Of a DNA stretch of 24,192 nucleotides, positions 8,332 through 15,800 are shown in pieces. The DNA is from a candidate division BRC1 bacterium ADurb.BinA292. Its GTDB lineage: Bacteria; Sumerlaeota; Sumerlaeia; MVZB01. A program made the translations under genes and the position numbers. Positions within the stretch are counted from its first letter, which is position 1. Every line of letters starts with the position of its first letter. The notes under the pieces were generated by a model. It was given only the letters and a program-made list of their open reading frames with translations, ran no database searches and had not been told where the DNA came from. Where the stretch lies: the NCBI GenBank assembly GCA_002068205.1, contig MVZB01000016.1, positions 1 to 24,192 of the forward strand, in the 5' to 3' direction.

Positions 8332-9258
8332 ATGGTAACGCGATTCAAGAAAGCGACGACGTTTCTGATCTCGGTCGGCCTGGCGCTGGGAAGCGTGGCT
8401 TACGCCCAGGAGCAGCAGAAGCCGATGGATCAGAAGGAGCAGAAGCAGGAAAAGGTGCTGAAGAGCGACACCGAATCGGGCGTGCTGATCTATGAGCGCC
8501 AGGTGCTCGCGACCGGCGACGGAACGCGGCTGGAAACGACGATCAAGCTGCCCGAAGGGATCGCGCCGAAGGAAGATGCGCGGATTCCCGCGGCCGAGGA
8601 AGCCATCCGTAATGTGATCAGCACGGCGGTCGACGCGGCCCTGGCCGGCGATACCGACAAGCTGATCGAACAGCTCAGCGGGCCCGATCGCGAGCGGTTC
8701 GAAAGCCAGACCGACGCCGACTGGAATCCGCTGACCAAGACCACCGGCTTTCTGAATAAGACCTGGAAAGAGAGCTATGGCCTGGCCACCGCCAACGTGA
8801 CCAAGGACGACTTGAGCGCAACCTACATGGCGGTGCGGATCGGCGAGATCGAGGACGGCGAGAAGCTGACCGAATGGCCGCTGGAGCCGACGCCGACCAC
8901 GAACCTGATGCAGAAGAAGGGCGCCGGGACGGCGGATTACATGGAGCCGGGCCGGGACGTGGCGGTGGTGGTGCTGCCGTCGGCGAACGGTCTGCCGGAG
9001 CTGACGGTGTCGATGACGCATGAAGCGCCCGATTTCTGGAAGATCGACGTGCCGGACGACATGACGCTGAAGGCTCTGCAGGAGAGTCTGACGCTTCATC
9101 TGAACCACTTGAATGAGAACGCGCGCAGCTGGCCGGCCGATGAGGACGAGACCGAACGGCTGATCACCCGTCACGTGCTGATGGGGATCTACGGGGTCGA
9201 CGCCGAAATGGACGATGTTGAAGAAGCCCAGTCGACGACGCCCGAGCCGCGCGGATAG
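8332..9258 (+). CDS. exported protein of unknown function
   Basis: ATG 8332 is preceded by AAGGGAG with a spacing of about seven bases, so it is preferred over the upstream in-frame ATG at 8263; the product has 308 residues. Residues 1-25 form a clear signal peptide (basic 'TRFKK', hydrophobic core, cleavage after 'SVAYA'). The mature protein begins with a Gln/Glu/Lys-rich stretch ('EQQKPMDQKEQKQEK'), then a helical segment ('AAEEAIRNVISTAVDAALAG') and a mixed region with many Thr, Glu and Asp, ending in an acidic tail. I recognise no family. The segment 'ALAGDTDKLIEQLSGPDRERF' resembles, only loosely, the first helices of NTF2-like domains. It may be periplasmic or, after outer-membrane export, extracellular. 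Confidence 0.75.
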   Translation: MVTRFKKATTFLISVGLALGSVAYAQEQQKPMDQKEQKQEKVLKSDTESGVLIYERQVLATGDGTRLETTIKLPEGIAPKEDARIPAAEEAIRNVISTAVDAALAGDTDKLIEQLSGPDRERFESQTDADWNPLTKTTGFLNKTWKESYGLATANVTKDDLSATYMAVRIGEIEDGEKLTEWPLEPTPTTNLMQKKGAGTADYMEPGRDVAVVVLPSANGLPELTVSMTHEAPDFWKIDVPDDMTLKALQESLTLHLNHLNENARSWPADEDETERLITRHVLMGIYGVDAEMDDVEEAQSTTPEPRG

Positions 9259-9288
9259 TCGCGGACCGCGGGAGTTGGCAAGCAACAG

Positions 9289-9316
9289 CCGGTCGGCGTC
9301 AGAGGGCGCCGGCCGG
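9289..9316. terminator. hairpin between convergent genes, possible bidirectional terminator
   Basis: CCGGTCGGCG (9289-9298) and CGCCGGCCGG (9307-9316) pair over ten positions (one G-T wobble) around an eight-base loop. The hairpin lies 30 bases after the stop of the plus-strand exported protein and 38 bases after the stop of trpE on the minus strand, the expected place for a shared terminator. No T-run follows on either strand. Confidence 0.5.
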
Positions 9317-9330
9317 TGCTGCGTCGGGGC

Positions 9331-9345
9331 AGGGACGAGAGACGA
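9331..9345 (+). repeat. intergenic GA-rich motif, copy 2
   Basis: Exact second copy of the 15-base string AGGGACGAGAGACGA seen at 3337-3351. It lies just beyond the end of trpE in the convergent gap. Confidence 0.55.
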
Positions 9346-9354
9346 TTCAGGGGA

Positions 9355-10857
9355 TCAATCCAGGCCGGCTTCGGCCATTTCAACGGCGCGCAGCATCGCG
9401 CGGGCCTTGTTGACCGTCTCCTGATATTCCGTGGCGGGGACGCTGTCGGCGACAATCCCGGCGCCGGCCTGAATATAGACGCGGCGCCCCTTGATGACGG
9501 CGGTGCGAATCGTGATGCAGGTATCGAGGTTGCCGTCGAAACTGATGTAGCCGACGCAACCGGCATACGGTCCGCGCCGCACGTTTTCCAGTTCGTCGAT
9601 GATCTCCATGGCGCGGATCTTGGGGGCGCCGCTGACCGTGCCGGCGGGAAACGTGGCGGCGAGGGCGTCGAAGGCGTCGCTCGTCGGCCGCAGCCGTCCG
9701 CGCACGTTGCTGACGATGTGCATGACGTGGCTGTAGCGTTCAATTGCCATCAAATCGTCGACGTGGACCGAGCCGGGGCAGCCGACGCGTCCGACGTCGT
9801 TGCGCCCCAGGTCGACGAGCATGATGTGCTCGGCGAGTTCCTTGGGGTCGGCCAGCAGATCCTGTTCGTGCTGGCGGTCCTCGGCGGGGGTGGCGCCGCG
9901 CGGGCGCGTGCCGGCGATCGGGCGCACGATCACCTCCCCATGGTTGACCTGGACGAGGATTTCGGGGCTGGAGCCGGCCAGTTTCAGATCGCCCAGTTGC
10001 AGATAGAAGTTATAGGGCGAGGGATTGATCGCGCGCAGCGCGCGGTAAATGTCGAAGGGGTCGCCGTGATAGGGCTTGCTGAAGCGCTGGCTGAGGACGA
10101 CCTGGAAGACGTCGCCGGCGCGGATGTACTCCTTGACGCGCTCGACGGCCGCCATGAATTCATCCTGGCTGAAATTGGAGACGAGCTCGCTGACGGGGGA
10201 CTCGACGGCGGGGGAAATGTCGGCGTCGACCGGCTGGTTGCGTTCGCCCTTTTCGATGCGGAGGCGCTCGGCCATCAGCTCGATCTTATGGATCGCGGCG
10301 TCGTAGGCGCGCCGCGGGTCGTCGGTCACGTGCGCGTTGGCCAGCAGGATCATGCGATGGCGGACGTGATCGAAAATCGCCAGCTTGTCGCTGATCATGA
10401 AATAGGCGTCGGGCAGCTTGAGGTCGTCGGGATTGGCGTCGGGGAGCTTTTCGAAGTGCCGGACGAGATCGTAGGCCATGTAGCCGACGGCGCCGCCGAT
10501 GAAGGGTGGAAGCTGGGGGTCGGCGGCGGGGCGATAGCGCTGCATGAACTCGCGGAGGAATTCGAGCGGGGGCTGCGACTGTTCGAGCGGCTGTTCGTCG
10601 CCGTGGTAGCGGATGTCGATTTCGTGACCGCGGCAGCGGATGATGATTTCGGGGTTGCAGCCGATGAACGAATAACGGCCGACGTTTTCGCCCTGCTCGA
10701 CGCTTTCGAGCAGGAAGGCGTGCTCGCTGTCGGCCAACTTGCGGAAGACGGAGACGGGGGTCTCCATGTCGGCGAGGCGTTCGGCCCAGACGGGGATCAG
10801 GTTGGCCTCGCGGCTGCGCTGGAGAAACGTTTCGAAATCGGGGGAGACTTTGAGCAT
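9355..10857 (-). CDS. trpE: anthranilate synthase component I
   Basis: TrpE makes anthranilate from chorismate, the first committed step of tryptophan synthesis, using ammonia from the TrpG subunit. Starting at ATG 10857 ('MLKVSPDFETFLQ') gives 500 residues, the usual TrpE length; the frame stays open to 11019, but those 54 extra residues look like non-coding translation and overlap a hairpin. The N-terminal domain has 'LLESVEQGENVGRYSFIG', the region involved in tryptophan feedback binding in characterised TrpE proteins. The chorismate-binding domain shows 'PIAGTRPRG', 'AEHIMLVDLGRNDVGRV', 'FPAGTVSGAPKIRAMEII' and 'QAGAGIVADSVP'. No trpG, trpD or other trp gene is adjacent. It could instead be a PabB, but the N-terminal motif and length favour TrpE. 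Confidence 0.92.
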   Translation of the reverse strand: MLKVSPDFETFLQRSREANLIPVWAERLADMETPVSVFRKLADSEHAFLLESVEQGENVGRYSFIGCNPEIIIRCRGHEIDIRYHGDEQPLEQSQPPLEFLREFMQRYRPAADPQLPPFIGGAVGYMAYDLVRHFEKLPDANPDDLKLPDAYFMISDKLAIFDHVRHRMILLANAHVTDDPRRAYDAAIHKIELMAERLRIEKGERNQPVDADISPAVESPVSELVSNFSQDEFMAAVERVKEYIRAGDVFQVVLSQRFSKPYHGDPFDIYRALRAINPSPYNFYLQLGDLKLAGSSPEILVQVNHGEVIVRPIAGTRPRGATPAEDRQHEQDLLADPKELAEHIMLVDLGRNDVGRVGCPGSVHVDDLMAIERYSHVMHIVSNVRGRLRPTSDAFDALAATFPAGTVSGAPKIRAMEIIDELENVRRGPYAGCVGYISFDGNLDTCITIRTAVIKGRRVYIQAGAGIVADSVPATEYQETVNKARAMLRAVEMAEAGLD

Positions 10858-11005
10858 GCGGTCTTTCACCGGCCGGGGGTGCGGGGCATCTTCAGCGCCG
10901 GCGACATGAAGACCGTCAAAGGATTGCACGCGCCCGCGCGCGGGATCAAGCGAGTTATCGTTTGAATTGGCCGCGGAGCGGAGGGACTGCACAAATCGGG
11001 TACCG

Positions 11006-11037
11006 GATCGGATCATCACTTGATGCGCAATCCGATC
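11006..11037 (-). terminator. strong inverted repeat between the TIGR03790 gene and trpE
   Basis: GATCGGAT (11006-11013) and ATCCGATC (11030-11037) are exact inverted repeats. Inside them CATCA (11014-11018) and TGATG (11021-11025) also pair, giving an extended stem with one four-base bulge. It begins 30 bases after the TIGR03790 stop on the minus strand and lies about 150 bases before trpE. It may end the upstream transcript or regulate trpE; no leader peptide with tandem Trp codons was seen. Confidence 0.45.
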
Positions 11038-11067
11038 AGGAAAACCATCAGCACGGATTGAGGACGC

Positions 11068-12711
11068 CTACTCGCGCAGGAGACGGGCGAACTGGTCTTC
11101 GTCGAGAACCGGGTGGGCGGCGAACGGGCGGTAAAGCGGGTCGCCGATGAGCGTCATCATCCAGGAGACGGAGGGGAGCGTGAGGGCGTAGACCTCGGCG
11201 AGCGAGCGACGGCCGGCCAGCAGGTGGGCGAAGAATTCGGTCGGCCGGGGGAAGGCGGTCAGATATGGTTCCTCGACGGGGCCGAACGTGGCGGCGACGC
11301 CGTCGCGCAGCAGGGCGGGGCACCAGTTGCGCGCCTTGTCGCGCCGCAGCGTCATCGCCTCGGAACTGGCAATGTGGTAGCCGACGGCGCCGGGGACAAA
11401 CTCGAACGCATCGACGTAATTGGCCAGGCTGTACCACCCGCAGTACAGCGCGGCGGCGGGGGCGGCGCCCGGTTGGAAGAGCGTTTCGTCGTTGTCGAGG
11501 ATGACGGTCAGCGACGTTTCGCGGTCGAGAAACCGAGCCAGCCGGCGCAGGTTTTCGTCATAGTCGCCGTAGCTGCTTTCGCTGAGCGGCTTGCCGCGGG
11601 CATCGATGTAGACGTTGCCGCGCAAGCCCTCGCGCTCGATGCGCAGGCAATCGGCGATCATGCGGCGGACGGTCTCGGCGTCGGGGGCGTCGAGGCGGCA
11701 GGTGAGCAGCGTCGGCGGCTGGGGTCCGTCGGCCCGGCGGCGGAAGTAATGCGGGTTGGGCAGGGGTCCGGCGGGGGAGAACTCCGGCCAGAAAAGGGTG
11801 GCCAGCTCGGAGTCGAGCGCGGCGCGGTGGCGCCAGTCGGGGCGGAAGCGGTCGGCCAGTTGCAGCGCCAGGTGGGCGCGGCCCACCAAGCCATTGCGCG
11901 CGGCGACAAGGTCGAGCAACTCCGTGAGCGCGTCGGGATCGAGCGGCTTGAGCAGGAGCAGCTCGATCCGGCGGCGATCGACGGGCGGGCCGGCCGGCGG
12001 CGGGGCGGGGGCGTCGAGGCCCAGTTGCGCCGGCGGCGATTGGCCGAACGCTTCCACCCAGAGCTCCGCCCAGCGGGCGGCGGCGCGTGGATCGGGCGTT
12101 CCGGCCGGCGACGTGATCCGGTCGGCGGCGGCGCGCAGGGCAGCTTGCAGTTCGTGCTCGGCGCGGGCGAGTTGGTCGGCCGGTTCCCCTATTTCCGCCG
12201 GCGGCATCTCGGGCGGGGAGGCGGCCGGCGCGGCGGCGACCAAGGTGTTCAGTTCGTCGCGCATCGCACCGAGGCGTTCGACGGCCAGGGCGAACGCATC
12301 GGCGCGCAGCAGATCCATCCGCTTCATCTCGGCGGTGGCGGGGGCCTCCAGGATGCGCAGCGGCGCGCCGTGCATCAGGAGCAGGCAGCGGACGGCGCGC
12401 AGGTCGTTTTCGATGAAGAACTCGCGCAGAGGCCCGGCGACGGCCTGTTCATAGTCGCGTCGGCTGATCGATTCCTCGTCGCCCATGCCGGCGATGAACA
12501 GATTTTCGGGGGGGATGCCGCGCGCCTGCATGTATTCGCGCGCCAGATCGATGGAGGGACCGAAATTCAGGTTGGCCAGCACGAGGATCTGCTCGGGCCG
12601 GAGCGGACCGGGGTCGGAGAAGCCGTCGGGGGGCTGGGCCCGCGCGCCCGGAAACAGGGCGGCTGCGCAGACAAGGAGCCAAGCCAAAGCGGATAGGGAT
12701 CGCCTCAGCAA
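11068..12711 (-). CDS. TIGR03790 family exported protein
   Basis: The 547-residue product starts at TTG 12711, supported by AGGAG at 12722-12726 (revcomp of CTCCT) ten bases upstream. A signal peptide is plain ('SLSALAWLLVCAAALFPGARA'). The first conserved block, 'ILVLANLNFGPSIDLAREYM' with 'ARGIPPENLF' and 'RCLLLMHGAPLRI', matches the start of TIGR03790, a family of unknown function found in planctomycetes, verrucomicrobia and neighbouring phyla. The C-terminal block 'VAATFGPVEEPYLTAFPRP', 'AEVYALTLPSVSWMMTLIGDP' and 'LYRPF' matches its end. The middle (residues about 130-300) is Ala/Pro/Arg-rich and appears to be an insert. It follows the kinase gene after 111 bases and might be read through from it. 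Biochemical role unknown. Confidence 0.85.
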   Translation of the reverse strand: MLRRSLSALAWLLVCAAALFPGARAQPPDGFSDPGPLRPEQILVLANLNFGPSIDLAREYMQARGIPPENLFIAGMGDEESISRRDYEQAVAGPLREFFIENDLRAVRCLLLMHGAPLRILEAPATAEMKRMDLLRADAFALAVERLGAMRDELNTLVAAAPAASPPEMPPAEIGEPADQLARAEHELQAALRAAADRITSPAGTPDPRAAARWAELWVEAFGQSPPAQLGLDAPAPPPAGPPVDRRRIELLLLKPLDPDALTELLDLVAARNGLVGRAHLALQLADRFRPDWRHRAALDSELATLFWPEFSPAGPLPNPHYFRRRADGPQPPTLLTCRLDAPDAETVRRMIADCLRIEREGLRGNVYIDARGKPLSESSYGDYDENLRRLARFLDRETSLTVILDNDETLFQPGAAPAAALYCGWYSLANYVDAFEFVPGAVGYHIASSEAMTLRRDKARNWCPALLRDGVAATFGPVEEPYLTAFPRPTEFFAHLLAGRRSLAEVYALTLPSVSWMMTLIGDPLYRPFAAHPVLDEDQFARLLRE

Positions 12712-12759
12712 TTCGCACCTGCTCCTTCCGGGTCTTCGTCTTGATCGCGGAGACGTTCC

Positions 12760-12775
12760 CCTCGAGAGGTCGAGG
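12760..12775 (-). terminator. short hairpin after the kinase gene
   Basis: CCTCGA (12760-12765) and TCGAGG (12770-12775) pair around a four-base loop, 48 bases after the kinase stop on the minus strand. There is no T-run and the stem is only six pairs, so this is a weak call. Confidence 0.25.
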
Positions 12776-12822
12776 AGCCGACACTCTTTGCAGTATGGAA
12801 CGGCCGCCCGAACGCTTCCGGT

Positions 12823-15800
12823 CTACTCCGTCCTAGCCAGCCTATCCGAGACGATGATCAGATTGCCGTCGTTGTCGCGGCGGACGGTCAGCTCGAAGAG
12901 GATCGGCTGCTGGCGGCCGCCCTGGCTGATGAGCTGCATGATCACTTCGAGGAGGACGGTATTGCCGGAGGGGTTCTCCTTGACGCGGGCGCCCATGAAG
13001 CCGACGTATTTGTTGGCGAGGGAATCCCGGAAATCGCCCTTGTCGTAGTTCTTGATGAAGATGGAATCCTCGTCGGGATTGGCATGCAGGCGGCGGAAGT
13101 TCTGGAAGATCGAGCCGACATCCTTGCCGGCGCTTTCGCCGACATTGCGGATGGCCGAGGTGATGCGCTTGGCGAGCGCGTCGGCTTCGGCGCGGGTGAC
13201 GGCGCCGGTGGCCGCCGGCGTCTGCGTCGGTTCAGGCGTGGCGGTCGGCGTCGGTTCGGCGGTTGGGCGCGGGGTCGGCGTCGGCGCGGGCGCCGCGGTG
13301 GCCGTCGGCTGCGGGGTCGGCGTGGGGGTTGCGGTCGGCGATGGCGTCGGCGTGGGCGTGGGGGTGGCGTCGGGGATTTCGTAGCGGCCGCCGATGGCCC
13401 AGTCCGAGGCATAGTCGCCGCTGACCCAGCGGGCGGCGAGCCGGTATTCGCGGCCGAGCTGGGGGGGCTCGGCGGTGGTGGAATCGCCGGTCAGGTCGAA
13501 CGTGCTGGCGGGGGCGCTGTCGCCGGTGGTCCAGCCCAGCTTGAGGCTGGCGGAGTCGGTGGGCGGCTTGCCGAACGCGCGCCGTTCGATGCGCACGATC
13601 TTTTCGGCCAGTTCGACCGAGATCGCATCCCAGTCGACCTCCGGCGGCGCCAGGAGGGTGTCGGCGTTCCGCGCGGCATACTCATTGCGCTGCGCGCCGA
13701 TCCACGCGGCGACGTCCTGGGCGCCGCCCTTCATCCAGGCATCGCGCAGCGTATCGGCCAGGGCATTGCGGTGCCGGGCGCTCCAGCCGGCCAGGTCGAC
13801 GTTCTCGAGCGCCTCGGCGAAGGCGTCGTCCTGCGCGGCCATCTGCTGCAGCGTCTGAAGCTGTTCGCGCATCTGCTGAATCTGGGCCGGATCATTGGCG
13901 TTGCGCAGCGTCCAGGCGAAGTCGAAATTGCCGGAACGGTCGACCAGCGAGAGGCGGCCCGGTTGCTGCAGCCAGGCCAGGGTGCGCGCGTAGCGGGCTT
14001 CGTCGCGGGCCAGGCGCTGGAACAGCGCCTCATAGTTGTCCATGTCGGCGCGCAACTGATCGTCGATCTGAACGGCCGGGTCGAAGTGAATCAGGCTGGG
14101 CGGCCCGGCCAGGTTGCCCAGCGGTTCGCCGGCATCGATGACGAACTGCGCGGCGAGGTTGACCGGCTGATCGGGCCGGGCGACCTCCACCGAGATATCG
14201 GCCTCGGACGTGGTGTTGCCCGAGAGGAGCTGCGCGGCATCGGCCGAGCCGGGATCTTCCTGAGCCAGGCTGTAACGGTAGCGGCCATTGGGCAGGCGCG
14301 GGGCGGCGCCGGAAAGTTCCAGGCGCCACGCGCCGGTGTCGCCGGCGGGCGCATAGGCCAGCATCTCGCGCGTGACGGCGGGCAGGCCGGCGCGGGCGGC
14401 TTCCCTGAGCAGTTGCGTCGGCTCCAGGTCGGCGGCGGCGACGTCGGTCGCCCAGCTCTGGCGGGCCTGCCGCAGGGCGGCGTTGAGCGGCCCCTGCTGC
14501 GCGGCGGGAAGCTGGGCCGCCACGGCGGCGAGCAGGTCGGCCAGCTCGGCGAACGCGTCGTCGCGCTCCATCAGGTCTTCCAGTTCATCCAGCTTCTGTT
14601 GGAGCTGTTCCATCGCGCTCTCATCCTGGGCCGCCAGCCACTCGCGGCTGATCGAGCCGCCGGAGACCGCCTGGGCGAGCGGTCCGGGATCAAACAGCGC
14701 GCGGGTCCGGGCATAGCGCGTCGCATCGGCGTTCAGGCGCGTCTGTGCCTCGGACCATTGGCCCGCCAGCGCCGCCATTTCCTGGCCGACGCTCTGGACG
14801 CGGATTTCAAAGGGCTGGCTGCGGTTGCCGTACGGATCCTCGACCACGAAGGCATAGGTGGAGCGATCCGGGTTATAGGCGAGGACGGTGGCCGGCTGGC
14901 CGCCCTCGGCGTCGAGGACGCGGATTTCATTGGCGGCGGCGATGTTGTCGCTGGGAGCGAAGCCAAGCGTAATCGGGTCGTCGCCGGGCATCAGGACGAA
15001 GGTCTGACCCGGCTGGACGGCGCCCAGCCGCTCGGGTCCGCGCTGCGCCGTCATCGTCAGTTGCGGCGCGGTGCGGTCGACGATCACCGACTCGGGAAGG
15101 CTGGGGTACGGGTTGACGATCGAGGGGTCCTGATCATAGGCCAGGACGCTGACCTGATAGCGCCCGTCCTGAGTCAGCAACGCCACGTCGAACGGCTGGT
15201 TGGCGGTGTCGGGGGGGAGCGGAACGACCTGGCCGGCGGCATCGCGGACCTGCCACTCGTAGGAACGGAAGCCCTCGTCGAAATTGGTGAAGACGACGGT
15301 GCGCTGGTCGCCCTCGCCCTGCAGCGCCAGGCGAATCGGCTTTTCGACGTTGCGGATTTCGAGCGAGGACTGGGCCGGCGGGGTGCGGAAACCCTGATGG
15401 ACGGCACGGGCCTCGAACGTGTAGCTGCCGGCCGGCACCGCGGCCAACTGGATCTGCGGCGTGGGCGACGTGCCTTCCTTGACCACCTCGTTGCTGGCCT
15501 GATCGATCAGGCGGTATTCGTACTGCAGGGGCAGGTCGACGGCGCGCGAGAGGGCCAGTTCCATGACGGCATCGGCGGCGCCCTGGTTGGTGGGGATGAT
15601 CTCGTCCGGATTGCGGACGGCGACGGTCGGCGCGGCGGCGGCGGCCAGCGAGCGCATGCGTCCCTCGGCGCGCAGGGCATCGGTGATTTCGCCGGCGGCG
15701 GCGGCTTCCTCGCGGAAACGCTTCAGTTCGTCGTAGCGCTGGCGGGCGGCGGTATCGAGGAACGCAACTTCGACCGGTTCCTCCCACTGGCCGGCCGCGG

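Noticed and set aside
8133..8495. Small plus-strand open frame before the exported protein
   Set aside because: It runs into the downstream signal-peptide gene in another frame and lacks family features.
9316..10965. Plus-strand open frame of 549 residues over trpE
   Set aside because: The opposite strand encodes unmistakable TrpE motifs; this frame shows none and no ribosome site.
10858..11019. N-terminal extension of trpE to ATG 11019
   Set aside because: The extra 54 residues do not resemble TrpE, overlap the inverted repeat at 11006-11037, and the shorter start gives the normal family length.
10858..11067. Tryptophan attenuator leader peptide before trpE
   Set aside because: No short open frame with adjacent Trp codons was found in this gap.
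13207..13368. Possible CRISPR or tandem DNA repeat
   Set aside because: The periodicity is explained by Thr-Pro codons in the kinase stalk and there are no spacers.
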